From Alphaproteobacteria bacterium (GTDB lineage: Bacteria; Pseudomonadota; Alphaproteobacteria; Caulobacterales; Hyphomonadaceae): a DNA stretch of 62,031 nucleotides. Positions 18,111-26,837 of this stretch are shown in pieces (position 1 is the stretch's first letter; each line of letters opens with the position of its first letter). The notes under the pieces were generated by a model that saw only the letters and a list, made by a program, of their open reading frames with translations, had not been told where the DNA came from and ran no database searches. A program made the position numbers and the translations under genes. The stretch is from NCBI GenBank assembly GCA_018827375.1, contig JAHJYW010000047.1:1-62031 (forward strand), written 5' to 3'.

Positions 18111-18755
18111 ATGGAAGACGAATTGAAGCGCCCTGCCGCAGGCTCGGGGCAAGCAGGGCATCGCCGGTTGAATGCGGGCAAGCTGACGGGGCAGAAGCCT
18201 GCGTTGAAAATGAGGGAGGTCTGGTCGATCCGGACCCGACTTGAACTTAACGGCAATGTGCGAAACCTCGTCCTCTTCAATCTCGCGATCGATAGCAAGC
18301 TCAGGGGCTGCGATCTCGTCCGGCTGAAGGTTGGCGATGTAGTGGCTGGCGGACACGTGAAGTCCCGCGGCATGATCATCCAGAAGAAAACTGGCAGGCC
18401 CGTACAGTTCGAGATCACCGAGAACACCCGCCGATCAATCATAGCGCTTTTCAGTCACGCCCTTCCTAGTCTAGAAGATTATCTCTTCCAGAGCCGGCTG
18501 GAAGCCTCGCCGCATCTCTCGACCCGGCAATACGCCCGCATCGTTCGGGGCTGGGTGGCTTCGATAGGGCTTAACCCGGCAACCTATGGCACGCACTCTC
18601 TGAGGCGCACCAAGGTCGCCCTCATTTACCGCAAGACCGGCAACCTGAGGGCTGTCCAGCTGCTGCTTGGGCGCACAAAGCTTGAGAGCGCGGTGAGATA
18701 CCTCGGTGTGGATGTTGATGATGCTCTGGAGATCTCGACGGGCATCGATCTCTGA
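18111..18755 (+). CDS. Short tyrosine recombinase (phage integrase family)
   Basis: 214 residues from the ATG at 18111, which has a strong AGGAGG ribosome site seven bases upstream. It is essentially the catalytic domain only: first arginine in SKLRGCDLVRL (near 64), lysine region IIQKKTGRP, then THSLRRTK (H-x-x-R) and the tyrosine nucleophile in SAVRYLGV. Where most recombinases have GH before the tyrosine (LLGHTK), this protein has LLGRTK. It lacks the arm-binding and core-binding domains of full-length integrases. Short forms like this are common in alphaproteobacteria. It is the likely integrase of the surrounding island. Confidence 0.85.
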   Translation: MEDELKRPAAGSGQAGHRRLNAGKLTGQKPALKMREVWSIRTRLELNGNVRNLVLFNLAIDSKLRGCDLVRLKVGDVVAGGHVKSRGMIIQKKTGRPVQFEITENTRRSIIALFSHALPSLEDYLFQSRLEASPHLSTRQYARIVRGWVASIGLNPATYGTHSLRRTKVALIYRKTGNLRAVQLLLGRTKLESAVRYLGVDVDDALEISTGIDL

Positions 18756-19042
18756 AAATCCGGAGCGGCAGGAAGCGAACTTGCCTGCCGTTCCATTCTC
18801 GCTTGGCAGGGGCGCTATCTCGCCAAGAGCGGTCATAAGGTTGATCGTCTTCGGTTGAATGCCTAGCCCTAGTTTCCATCCGGCGATCGGTCCAGAGAGC
18901 ATCGTCAACGACGGACGCATCCGAAAACAGAAACTAGATGACCGGCGCGCGCGGCCAGTGTCCCAACCCAGCAGAACTCCGTTTTGAAAAAGGACACGTC
19001 CATGCTAACTCTGGCTGCTCAATTTTTCGGGAAAGAATAGCA
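18756..19042. other. Spacer between recombinase and DUF1573 gene
   Basis: About 290 bases of island DNA with only unconvincing short frames on either strand. I see no repeat, tRNA or strong terminator. Confidence 0.4.
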
Positions 19043-19609
19043 ATGCATGCTTTGAAGCTGAGATACGTAGCCGCGGCCATGATCGCTGTTGTTGTGTCCG
19101 CCTGTGATGACACTGCTGACAAGGCCCGCGAAGTCGCCAATGACGCGGCAGCAAAAGCGCGCGAAACTGCCGACATGGGCCGCGAGTCTGCTCAATCGAC
19201 AGCGGATGGGATCACTTCAAATGGCGTTGCTGAGGTAGCCCCTTCCGCTCTGCCCACTACTTTCAATATGCCCGCTACTGTAGTCGAATTCGATGAATAC
19301 AGTTTCGACTTTGGGACGGCATCAGAAGGCACCGTCGTTACGCATAACTTCCGATTCACCAATATGGGTAGTGAGCCGCTGGCCATTTTGGGGGTGGAAG
19401 CGTCGTGCAGTTGCCTGTCTGTAGAAGTGCCGAATCGGGAAATTGCTCCGGGCGAAACCGCCGCAGTGACGCTTCAATTCTACTCTACGAACAATAGGGG
19501 CCAGCGAAACGAAAAGGTGACGCTGGCCGCCAACACAAACCCGATTAAGGTGAACCTCTCCTTGAGCGGTCTAATTGAGGCTGGCGAAGAACCACAAATG
19601 CCTCAGTGA
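19043..19609 (+). CDS. DUF1573 domain lipoprotein (island-borne)
   Basis: 188 residues from the ATG at 19043. A lipoprotein signal ends in VVSAC (near 15-20), followed by an alanine- and charge-rich coiled segment (about 21-60). The DUF1573 domain covers roughly 80-180, with FDFGTASEGTVVTHNFRFTN and GVEASCSCLSV, the conserved beta-sandwich core. DUF1573 proteins resemble ASPM/SPD-2/hydin-like immunoglobulin folds; their roles are mostly unknown. It lies last in the island, in the same orientation as the recombinase. Confidence 0.85.
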   Translation: MHALKLRYVAAAMIAVVVSACDDTADKAREVANDAAAKARETADMGRESAQSTADGITSNGVAEVAPSALPTTFNMPATVVEFDEYSFDFGTASEGTVVTHNFRFTNMGSEPLAILGVEASCSCLSVEVPNREIAPGETAAVTLQFYSTNNRGQRNEKVTLAANTNPIKVNLSLSGLIEAGEEPQMPQ

Positions 19610-20044
19610 ATTTTTACCTGCCGAATGAGCGCTGCGGTCTGACGGAGAGCGCCAGAAACTAAGATTGGCGGCGTGTGAGTGAAAAGAGGCAGCGCGCCTA
19701 GGTTGTTCTGCCGCTCCTCAAGGCACAGGCTCTATTCTGGAAACGAAATCTGCAGTCCAGAGTTCGACCGGCAGGAATGGGCCAGAGGCCGACATTGAGC
19801 ACGCGTATCTTGAGTGGCGGCTTCGGGGTGAATTTCGACCTCTGAGCTTTAGCGCGTGATTTATTGATCAGTGCGCGCGAGTGATCGTCTGTCATTTTCG
19901 ATTATTGGAGCCTTCGCTGGAGCCCCTAAAGTACACTCGGCGACACACCAGTGATACACTGCGGCTTGTGTTGGGTAGTGTGCCGCGCTATGTCGTGCTC
20001 ACGGATGCCCAATGTTTACAGGGGATTCGGGGAGGGGTGATACA
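19610..20044. other. Island right end without a recognised gene
   Basis: About 435 bases between the DUF1573 stop and the right repeat. Short open frames on both strands (for example 19698-19895 minus) lack recognisable protein features or ribosome sites. Integrase arm-binding sites would be expected here, but I could not identify clear repeats. Confidence 0.4.
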
Positions 20045-20065
20045 CCCCCTTGGTACCTCTGGCCG
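20045..20065 (+). repeat. Right attachment-site repeat, inside tRNA-Leu 3' end
   Basis: Twin of 16271-16291 (20 of 21 identical). It covers the CCA end, the acceptor 3' strand and the first bases beyond the tRNA, so the tRNA gene stays intact after integration. Confidence 0.75.
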
Positions 20066-20137
20066 GACTCGAACCGGCACTCTGTCACCAGAAACGGATT
20101 TTGAATCCGTCGCGTCTACCAGTTCCGCCACAGAGGC
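20051..20137 (-). tRNA. tRNA-Leu (anticodon CAA)
   Basis: The minus strand folds as an 87-base class II tRNA with encoded CCA. The acceptor strands are GCCTCTG and CAGAGGT with a G1-U72 wobble, and the D-arm contains GGTAGAC. The anticodon stem CGGAT/ATCCG holds a loop with CAA, followed by a long variable arm and the T-arm GCCGG-TTCGAGT-CCGGC. The long variable arm and anticodon identify leucine (UUG codons). Its 3' end is the integration site of the island to the left. Confidence 0.95.
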
Positions 20138-20226
20138 CCTTTGCAGGGAAGGCTTCTCCTGCCGCATGGCAGGCGGTCCTGTCAATCATCTCGACGCGGC
20201 GCCAGAAGGTCGTTAACAGGATCAAT

Positions 20227-20865
20227 ATGCCAAACGCCTCTTTTGCCGCCGAGCGGACCTTGTTGCAAACCCTTGAGGCCATGGCCGCAAGCGCCCCTGA
20301 AGAGGGGCTGACGCTGCGCGATATCATGGATCAGCTGGATGAAAGCGCCTTCGGTGCGGGGCTGTTTTTCCTGGCGCTGCCCTGCTGCATTCCGTTTCTC
20401 TATGGCGTGCCACAGGTAGTTTCATTGCCCATGATGGCCCTGGCAGGCCAGATGGCCGCTGGCCGTTCGCAGCCATGGATGCCGGAAAAATTCGGCCAGC
20501 GGAAAATCGACCGCAAGGGCCTGACCCAGATGGCTAAGGGTGGACGCAAATGGCTGGGCTGGATCGAAACCTTCACAAAACCAAGGCTTAAGGGGATTAC
20601 GGGGAAGCGATCCGAGCGGATTATCGGCGGATTCCTGTGCCTTTTCAGCGCCTCCATCCTGGTGCCGCTGCCGATGACAAACACCGTGCCTGGCTTTGGT
20701 GTGGCGTTGGCGAGCTTCGGCCTGATCAACAAGGACGGTGTTCTGGTTATTCTCGGCCTACTTCTGGGGTTTGCCTGGATATTCGGGCTGGTCGTGCTGG
20801 GGCCGGTTGCGTTGCTGGCATTGATTGGCGCGGCCAAAGACGCGATCATGGGATTCACGGCATAG
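20227..20865 (+). CDS. exoD: ExoD family exopolysaccharide synthesis protein
   Basis: 212 residues from the ATG at 20227 (AGGA seven bases upstream). The ExoD family pattern is clear: TLRDIMDQLDESAFGAGLFFLALPCCIPF near 40-70, then ILVPLPMTNTVPGFG, and a hydrophobic C-terminus with about four membrane segments. ExoD was named from Sinorhizobium mutants with altered exopolysaccharide and alkali sensitivity; its biochemical role is still unclear. An upstream in-frame extension would run through the tRNA and is rejected. Confidence 0.88.
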   Translation: MPNASFAAERTLLQTLEAMAASAPEEGLTLRDIMDQLDESAFGAGLFFLALPCCIPFLYGVPQVVSLPMMALAGQMAAGRSQPWMPEKFGQRKIDRKGLTQMAKGGRKWLGWIETFTKPRLKGITGKRSERIIGGFLCLFSASILVPLPMTNTVPGFGVALASFGLINKDGVLVILGLLLGFAWIFGLVVLGPVALLALIGAAKDAIMGFTA

Positions 20866-20915
20866 TGACGCTGCGCCGCATTGTGGGTGCGGGCAATGGC
20901 TGTGCTAGTGGCGAT

Positions 20916-21422
20916 ATGTTGAAGCTCCAAATGTTCCTGAGGGATTGGAAGTGGCCGGTGGCAGCGCTGGTCCTGTCTGCGCTGATGATCGCCATCGCGC
21001 ATGGATTCGAGACATTCGGCGGACTGGCCCCTTGTCCGCTCTGCCTGCGCCAGAGGGAAGTCTATTGGGCCTTGATCGCCATGACGCTCACAGGCCTCGC
21101 GATCTGGCGGTGGCAGCCAAAGCGGCGGTTCCTCGTAGCGCTGAATGTACTGATTGGATTGGTGTTTGGTGTTGGCGCCGTTGTTGCCGGCTATCACGCA
21201 GGCGTGGAGTGGCAGATGTTCCCGCCGCCGGCCGGCTGCGCAGCCGCGGCTGCGGTGGACCCGTTCGCCATCCGCGACCTGAACCAGAATTTCCACGTCG
21301 CTGATTGCACCGCTGCGCCGTTCTACATTCTCGGCCTGTCCATGGCCGGGTGGAACGGTGTTGTCTCGCTGATCCTGTCAGCACTCAGCTTTGTGGCAGC
21401 TGCAGCGACGGTGCGCCGCTAG
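20916..21422 (+). CDS. dsbB: Disulfide bond formation protein B
   Basis: 168 residues, four membrane helices. The first periplasmic loop has the CPLC pair (CPLCLRQRE near 40), and the second loop has two further cysteines (AGC... and VADC near 107 and 128), as needed for electron relay from DsbA to ubiquinone. It re-oxidises DsbA at the inner membrane. The stop codon shares the palindrome CTAG with the stop of the convergent acyl-CoA dehydrogenase gene. Confidence 0.9.
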   Translation: MLKLQMFLRDWKWPVAALVLSALMIAIAHGFETFGGLAPCPLCLRQREVYWALIAMTLTGLAIWRWQPKRRFLVALNVLIGLVFGVGAVVAGYHAGVEWQMFPPPAGCAAAAAVDPFAIRDLNQNFHVADCTAAPFYILGLSMAGWNGVVSLILSALSFVAAAATVRR

Positions 21423-22603
21423 AGGCCGAGCACTTTGCGCGCGATAATCGTGCGTTGGATCTCGTTCGTGCCGCCATAGATCGACTGGGCGCGGCCAGCG
21501 AAATAAGCGGATACATCTTTCGCGGCATAGGGCGGCAAGCCGATGTCCGATGCATTTGCGCTGAAGCCTGGCTGGGCAAAGGCAGCGGCTGTATCGAGAA
21601 AAAGCTCGGTAATCTGCTGATGGGTCTGCGTTGCCAGAATCTTGATCGTTGAGGCGGCGTCGCCCGGAGATCCGCCCGAAGAAAGCCCGGATAATACCCG
21701 AAACACCGTCATTTCGAGCCCATCGACGGCCATTTCGGCGTCTGTCAGTTTACGGGCAAAGGCGGGTTCGTCGATCAGGCGATGATTGCCCCCGTTCGGA
21801 ATGGCGTTGGCCAGTTCACGGGCATGGCGCAACATGGCGCGCTTGCCGCCAATTCGGGCATAGGAGGTGCGCTCGAAACCGAGCAGGTATTGTGAATAGG
21901 TCCAGCCCTTGCCCTCTTCGCCAATGCGATAGTCTTCTGGCACTTTGACATTGTCGAAGAGCACTTCGTTGAGGACATGCTTGCCATCGATTGTGATGAT
22001 CGGCACGAGTGTCACCCCGGGGGCGTCCATCGGACAACAGATGAAACTGATGCCCTCCTGTTTTTTGCCCTTACTGCTCGTGCGGGCCAGCAGGAAGATC
22101 CAGTCGGCATGCTGGGCTGCAGAGGTCCATATCTTGTGACCGTTGAGCGTGTAGGTGCCGTCTTCGAGCGTGGCGCTGAACTGGAGCGAGGCAAGGTCTG
22201 ACCCGGCACCTGGCTCGGAATAGCCCTGGGCCCAGCCGACGGAGCCGTCGCGGATGCCTGGCAGCCACTTGGCCTTCTGTTCGTCGGACGCAAAAGTATA
22301 GAGCACGGGACCGACGTAGACGACGCCCATCGGGGTGACTGTCGGCACGCCAGCCCGTTCAAGCTCTTCATCAAAAACGTATTGTTCTTCAACCGACCAG
22401 CCGGGACCGCCATATTCCTCGGGCCACGCGCTGGCGAGCCAGCCTTTGGCGCCAAGCGCCATTTCCGAGCGCCGGATGTCTTCGGTCGTCAGGGACTTGC
22501 CTGACCGGTTCTTCGCAATGATGTCAGCTGGAAAGTCGCTCTCGAAAAAGGCGCGCACTTTCGCGCGAAAGACTTCGGTTTCAGGGCTGAAGGTGAGGTT
22601 CAT
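21419..22603 (-). CDS. Acyl-CoA dehydrogenase family protein
   Basis: 394 residues. WAQGYSEPGAGSDLASLQ near 130-147 is the flavin/substrate signature, and the C-terminus has YGGTNEIQRTIIARKVLGL. In that motif the position that holds the catalytic glutamate in medium-chain enzymes (YEGT) is glycine. The catalytic base must therefore be elsewhere, as in several CaiA- or FadE-like bacterial groups, or the protein may work with a partner. I choose the ATG at 22603 (MNLTFSP), with GGAG about eight bases upstream, over the ATG at 22624. The substrate is unknown; no beta-oxidation genes adjoin it. Confidence 0.88.
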   Translation of the reverse strand: MNLTFSPETEVFRAKVRAFFESDFPADIIAKNRSGKSLTTEDIRRSEMALGAKGWLASAWPEEYGGPGWSVEEQYVFDEELERAGVPTVTPMGVVYVGPVLYTFASDEQKAKWLPGIRDGSVGWAQGYSEPGAGSDLASLQFSATLEDGTYTLNGHKIWTSAAQHADWIFLLARTSSKGKKQEGISFICCPMDAPGVTLVPIITIDGKHVLNEVLFDNVKVPEDYRIGEEGKGWTYSQYLLGFERTSYARIGGKRAMLRHARELANAIPNGGNHRLIDEPAFARKLTDAEMAVDGLEMTVFRVLSGLSSGGSPGDAASTIKILATQTHQQITELFLDTAAAFAQPGFSANASDIGLPPYAAKDVSAYFAGRAQSIYGGTNEIQRTIIARKVLGL

Positions 22604-22702
22604 CTTTGGCTCCGCAGCAGGCATTGTTGAAGCCTAGGCAAGGCCTCTATCCTGACAAGCCCTGCCGCGACGTCGCCTTGAATGCCTGAGCCTGCCCGCG
22701 GG

Positions 22703-23713
22703 TTAGTCCTGTCGGGGCAGGGTCAGGCCGTCTTGTGTGGCGGTAACTGGGCGGATGCTGCCATCCTCATTGAAATAGAGGTGTTCTGCGCGGACCGAAC
22801 GGCGGCCCATTGCGCCTTCCACGCCATCAATGCTGAGCGCGGCATTGTGATAGAAGAAATACCATTCGTTCTTGAATTCGACGATGCCGGGATGGATCGT
22901 GAAGCTGTTCTCGCCCGGGCCCATGATCTTTCCGCGATAGGTCCATGGGCCTGTGACGGTCGGCGCGGTTGAATAGTAGATCTGTTCGTTTTCATTCTCC
23001 GCTTCGTCGATACCGGCATAGGCCATGTAATAAACGTCCCCACGCTTGAAGAGCCACGGGCCTTCCTCGAAATGCGTCAGCGCCACTTTCCGAATAGGCG
23101 CAGCGAAACCAATCATGTCCGGTTTCAGGGGCGCATAATAGAGATTGGCATTGCCCCAGTAGAGCCAAAACGTCCCATCTGTATCCTTAAAGACAGTGGG
23201 GTCTATGTCATCCCATGTGTGCGGGCCGTCAGTGTCGGAATTGCCGACCAAGGCCTTGCCGAGGGCGTCGGTGAACGGTCCGGTCGGACTGTTTGAAATG
23301 GCGACACCGATGGATTTTCCGTGATCGGTCTCATCATGTTCGACAGCGGTATAGAGCCAGAACTTGCCGTCCTTCGCGATAGGTTCTGACGCCCACGCAT
23401 CGCCGACCGCCCATTTGAAGTCGGTTGGTTTCATGATGGCGCCGTGGTCGGTCCATGTCTTCATGTCGTCTGTCGAATAAACGCGCCATTCCGTCATGCG
23501 GAACATCTCACCTTCGCCTGCCTCATCACGGCCGACATAGAGATAGACCCGTCCGTCATGAACGATCGGGGCCGGGTCTGCAGTGAAGATGCTGGTGATG
23601 ATGGGGTTGGTGGGCTGCGTCGTCAGGTTGGTGGCGCCGGAGGAATCAGGGAGCGAACTGGTGCATGCGGTAAACGATGCGATGAGGGCAGCTGCTGCCA
23701 GGCGATTCGGCAT
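22703..23713 (-). CDS. Glycoside hydrolase family 43 lipoprotein
   Basis: 336 residues from the ATG at 23713, preceded by AGGGAG. A lipoprotein signal ends in SFTAC near residue 17. The five-bladed propeller signatures of GH43 are visible: general base aspartate in TADPAPIVHDG, pKa-modulating aspartate in WDDIDPTVFKDTDG, and general acid glutamate in FEEGPWLFKRGDVYY. It probably cleaves arabinose or xylose units from plant or algal hemicellulose. A palindromic LacI-type operator lies 58 bases upstream, and the gene stands alone on its strand, so it is probably separately regulated. Confidence 0.9.
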   Translation of the reverse strand: MPNRLAAAALIASFTACTSSLPDSSGATNLTTQPTNPIITSIFTADPAPIVHDGRVYLYVGRDEAGEGEMFRMTEWRVYSTDDMKTWTDHGAIMKPTDFKWAVGDAWASEPIAKDGKFWLYTAVEHDETDHGKSIGVAISNSPTGPFTDALGKALVGNSDTDGPHTWDDIDPTVFKDTDGTFWLYWGNANLYYAPLKPDMIGFAAPIRKVALTHFEEGPWLFKRGDVYYMAYAGIDEAENENEQIYYSTAPTVTGPWTYRGKIMGPGENSFTIHPGIVEFKNEWYFFYHNAALSIDGVEGAMGRRSVRAEHLYFNEDGSIRPVTATQDGLTLPRQD

Positions 23714-23770
23714 TATATTCTCCCTCCACTTCGATATCACCCACTGTCCGAGCGCGGATCGGGCGAGTCA

Positions 23771-23784
23771 AGTTAGCGCTAACT
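23771..23784. promoter_or_regulatory. Palindromic operator, LacI-family type
   Basis: AGTTAGCGCTAACT is a perfect 14-base palindrome with the central CG typical of LacI-family operators. It sits 58 bases upstream of the GH43 start, in the right place for repressor control of that gene. Confidence 0.6.
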
Positions 23785-23806
23785 TTTTCTGATGCTTGGG
23801 TGGCGG

Positions 23807-23841
23807 GAAAAGAAAAGCCCTCCCCGTTTCCGGGAAGGGCT
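23807..23841 (-). terminator. Rho-independent terminator of the DUF885 lipoprotein gene
   Basis: AGCCCTTCCCG pairs with CGGGGAGGGCT around GAAA (one mismatch), followed on the minus strand by TTTCTTTTCC. It lies about 26 bases after the stop at 23867 and has T-rich sequence on both sides. Confidence 0.85.
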
Positions 23842-23866
23842 CTTTCTGTTTTTGGTTCGGAAAGCC

Positions 23867-25747
23867 TCAGGCGGCCTTTTGGGCCTCAATCCAGGCGTCG
23901 ACTTTACGCTCAAGCAGTTCGAGCGGTAGCGAGCCGCCACCCAGAACCGTGTCGTGGAAGCCGCGGATGTCGAACTTGTCGCCAAGCTCGGTCTCGGCCT
24001 TCGCGCGCAGCTCCTGGATTTTGATCATGCCGATCTTGTATGCGGTCGCCTGGCCCGGCATCACGATATAGCGCTGCACTTCCGAGCGAGCCTGCGTTTC
24101 CGTTATCGCGGCATTATCAAGGAAGTACTGGACGGCCTGTTCCTCGGTCCAGCCTTTCGAATGCAGGCCGGTGTCGATCACGAGGCGGATGGCGCGCCAG
24201 ATTTCCGAACCGAGGCGGCCGAAATCGGAATAGGGGTCGGCATAAGTGCCTGGCATTTCCTTAGCCAGCCATTCTGAATACAAGCCCCAACCTTCGGCGT
24301 AGGCTGTGAAGTTCGCCTGCGTACGGAACGTCGGGATACCCGTCAGCTCCTGAGCAATGGAGATCTGCATATGGTGACCCGGAATGCCCTCATGATAGGC
24401 GATGACTTCTAGTTCGCGCTTCGGCATGGAGGTCATGTCCGAGAGGTGCGCGTAATAGGTGCCCGGACGCGAGCCATCCGGCGTGCCGGGATAGTAGTGC
24501 TGTGCGGCGCCGTCCTGTTCGCGGAACGCTTCGACGCGTTTTACAACGAGGTCGGCCTTGGGCAGGATACCGAAATAGTTGGGCAACTGTTCCTTGATAC
24601 GATTGATGGCAGCGGTTGCGTCAGCAATATACGCCTCGCGGCCTTCATCCGTATTCGGATAGTAAAAGCGCTCGTCATCCTTGCTGTCGCGCAGCATGGT
24701 GAAGAATTCGTTCAGTGTGCCTTCGAACCCGACCTGTTCCTTAATCGATTCCATGTCACCGCGCAGGCGCGCAACTTCCGAGAGGCCCAGTTCGTGGATC
24801 TCGTCGGCGGTCATTTGTGTTGTGGTCTGTGTTTCAAGGCGATAATTGTAATAGGCAGCGCCATCCGGCTGGAGGTAGGCGCCGACCGGCTGGGTGGAAT
24901 CCGGCGAGTTGGCCATGTCGGCTGTTGCAAACGCGATCACATCCTCATAGGCGCCAAGGAAATCGCCTTTAAGCGCTTCTTCGGCTTCGGCGAGCAGGAC
25001 GCCGCCCTGTACATCGTCAATGCTGCCGGCATCAATCAGAGTCGTTATTTCCGACTTGATGTCCGCCAGTATGGCGCTGTCATCGCCGTCCGTGAACGGT
25101 GCGCCAGTGATGATTTTCCGGGACTGGTCGATAACTCCCTCATAGGCGAACTTGGGCGCATGCACGCCGCGATCCGCCGACTCCTGGGCGACGGCGATGG
25201 CCTCACGAAGAGCGCGTGAGCTCTCGCTGATACGCTTGATGTAGGCTGTCATGTCTTCTGGCGTATCGACGGAATGGAAGCTGATCAGAAAGGTCGGCAG
25301 GAAGTTCTGGATGCCGTTCATCTGGTCGAACACAAAGCCGTTGTAGCGGAAAGCGGCGGCCTTGGCGGCTTCATCATACTGGTACTTCCAGATGTCATAG
25401 GACATCTGGTCCTCGGCGGAGAGGGCATCATAGTCAAACGCGGCTTCCATTTCCTCGGTCGAGGCTTTCAGCCATTCCAGTTGCTCATCCTGGCAAGCAA
25501 GCGTCATGCAATCGATCTCGTCATTCTTGTCCTTGCGTCCAAGAAAGGTCAGCTGCATGGGGCTGAACTGAAGTTGTTCTTCGTATTTGGCGTCGAACCA
25601 GGCATTCAGCCGGGCGCTCATTTCAGACTGGGTTTCAGCCGGCGCTACGGCAACGGGCGTGGCATCGAGCGATTCTGCCGGAACTGGTTTTGAGGCACAA
25701 GCCGACAGAACAAGGGCGAGGGCGATGATGGAAACGGAGCTGCGCAT
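23867..25747 (-). CDS. DUF885 family lipoprotein, predicted metallopeptidase-like
   Basis: 626 residues from the ATG at 25747. A lipobox (ALVLSAC) makes it a membrane-anchored lipoprotein. The conserved DUF885 motif HEGIPGHHMQ near 455 and the later YAEGWGLYSEWLA are intact. It is a paralogue of the protein at 1711-3468, with HEGIPGHH in place of HEAVPGHH. An in-frame upstream extension to 25825 would place 26 residues before the signal peptide and is rejected. A strong terminator follows. Confidence 0.87.
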   Translation of the reverse strand: MRSSVSIIALALVLSACASKPVPAESLDATPVAVAPAETQSEMSARLNAWFDAKYEEQLQFSPMQLTFLGRKDKNDEIDCMTLACQDEQLEWLKASTEEMEAAFDYDALSAEDQMSYDIWKYQYDEAAKAAAFRYNGFVFDQMNGIQNFLPTFLISFHSVDTPEDMTAYIKRISESSRALREAIAVAQESADRGVHAPKFAYEGVIDQSRKIITGAPFTDGDDSAILADIKSEITTLIDAGSIDDVQGGVLLAEAEEALKGDFLGAYEDVIAFATADMANSPDSTQPVGAYLQPDGAAYYNYRLETQTTTQMTADEIHELGLSEVARLRGDMESIKEQVGFEGTLNEFFTMLRDSKDDERFYYPNTDEGREAYIADATAAINRIKEQLPNYFGILPKADLVVKRVEAFREQDGAAQHYYPGTPDGSRPGTYYAHLSDMTSMPKRELEVIAYHEGIPGHHMQISIAQELTGIPTFRTQANFTAYAEGWGLYSEWLAKEMPGTYADPYSDFGRLGSEIWRAIRLVIDTGLHSKGWTEEQAVQYFLDNAAITETQARSEVQRYIVMPGQATAYKIGMIKIQELRAKAETELGDKFDIRGFHDTVLGGGSLPLELLERKVDAWIEAQKAA

Positions 25748-25853
25748 GTATGAGGATCCTCCCGGGCATTTTCCGATTAACGATATGTGAGGTATCGCCT
25801 TCTGCGGCGCGGTGTCAATTGGCAAGCGCGGGTATGGCGGCTACAGGAGTGTG

Positions 25854-26837
25854 ATGACTGATCCACGCATATCACCCGACAATACGGCCCGCGGAGACCA
25901 GCGCACTGTGCGCATCGGCACGCGGGGATCTCCGCTTGCCCTTGTCCAGGCGCGACAGATTGCAGCCTCGCTGGAGGTTGCGTCTGGCGGTGCCCTGCGC
26001 GGAGAGATTGTGCCGTTCACCACGACAGGCGATCAGCTGACGACTGAGCGGTTGATAAATTCCGGTGGCAAGGGATTGTTCACGCGCGAACTTGATGCCG
26101 CGCTGGACCGGGATGAGGTCGACATCACCGTACACAGCCTCAAGGATGTGCCGGCCGTATTGCCTGAAGGACAGATATTCGCCGCTTTCCCGCAGCGGGA
26201 AGATCCGCGCGAGGGCTTCCTGTCGCCGCATGCCGATAAACTGGCGGACCTGCCGAAGGGTGCCAAGGTCGGCACGGCGTCGCTACGGCGCGAGTCCCAG
26301 ACGCTCGCGCTGAGGCCGGATGTGGAGATCGTGACGTTCCGCGGTAACGTCGCGACCCGCATGCGCAAGTTGGAGGACGGTCTCGCCGATGCGACGTACC
26401 TTGCAATGGCTGGACTGACCCGCCTTGGCATGGCGCACCTGGCAACACCCATCCCCATGGAAAAAATGCTGCCGTCGGCCGGGCAGGGTATCATTGGCGT
26501 CGTCATGCGTGATGATGGCGATGCGGAGATTCGCGCGGCGCTGGGCGGGCTTGATCATGCGGAAACACGCGCGGCTGCCACAGCCGAGCGGGCGTTTCTG
26601 GCGGCGCTGGACGGCAGCTGTCGTACGCCCATTGCGGCTCACCTGTTTGACCGGGGTGAGGAGTGGGAGCTGATCGGCGAGGTGCTGGCGCTCGACGGGA
26701 GACAGTGTTGGCGCGCCGACGGCACATGCCGGAAAGAGTCGAGCGAAGCGCAACTCGCCGCGCTTGGACGAGATGTTGCAGCCGATATCCGCGCGGCGGC
26801 TGGCGGCGTGCTACCCGCCTTTGTAGACGAGTGGTGA
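25854..26837 (+). CDS. hemC: Porphobilinogen deaminase (hydroxymethylbilane synthase)
   Basis: 327 residues. [16 protein letters not shown], then [30 protein letters not shown] and [15 protein letters not shown] are the substrate-binding arginine and aspartate motifs. The cysteine in [12 protein letters not shown] carries the dipyrromethane cofactor. It joins four porphobilinogens into hydroxymethylbilane for haem and related tetrapyrroles. The gene overlaps hemD by four bases (GTGA). The start is the ATG at 25854, with GGAG just upstream; a GTG immediately before it is possible. Confidence 0.96.
   Translation: MTDPRISPDNTARGDQRTVRIGTRGSPLALVQARQIAASLEVASGGALRGEIVPFTTTGDQLTTERLINSGGKGLFTRELDAALDRDEVDITVHSLKDVPAVLPEGQIFAAFPQREDPREGFLSPHADKLADLPKGAKVGTASLRRESQTLALRPDVEIVTFRGNVATRMRKLEDGLADATYLAMAGLTRLGMAHLATPIPMEKMLPSAGQGIIGVVMRDDGDAEIRAALGGLDHAETRAAATAERAFLAALDGSCRTPIAAHLFDRGEEWELIGEVLALDGRQCWRADGTCRKESSEAQLAALGRDVAADIRAAAGGVLPAFVDEW

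Larger units (their letters stand above)
16271..20065. mobile_element. Small integrative island at the 3' end of tRNA-Leu(CAA)
   Basis: About 3.8 kb bounded by two 21-base direct repeats that differ at one position (16271-16291 and 20045-20065). The right copy is the 3' end of tRNA-Leu including CCA and the bases just beyond; the left copy is a stranded duplicate next to the MBOAT gene. This is the usual footprint of integration into a tRNA 3' end. Inside are an inositol-phosphatase-like gene, a ParE/ParD-type pair, a short tyrosine recombinase and a DUF1573 lipoprotein. The interior is visibly less GC-rich than the flanks. No replication or transfer genes are present, so it may be a remnant or depend on a helper. 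Confidence 0.75.

Noticed and set aside
19698..19895. 65-codon minus-strand frame at the right end of the island
   Set aside because: No ribosome site, no family, and a composition like the surrounding non-coding DNA.
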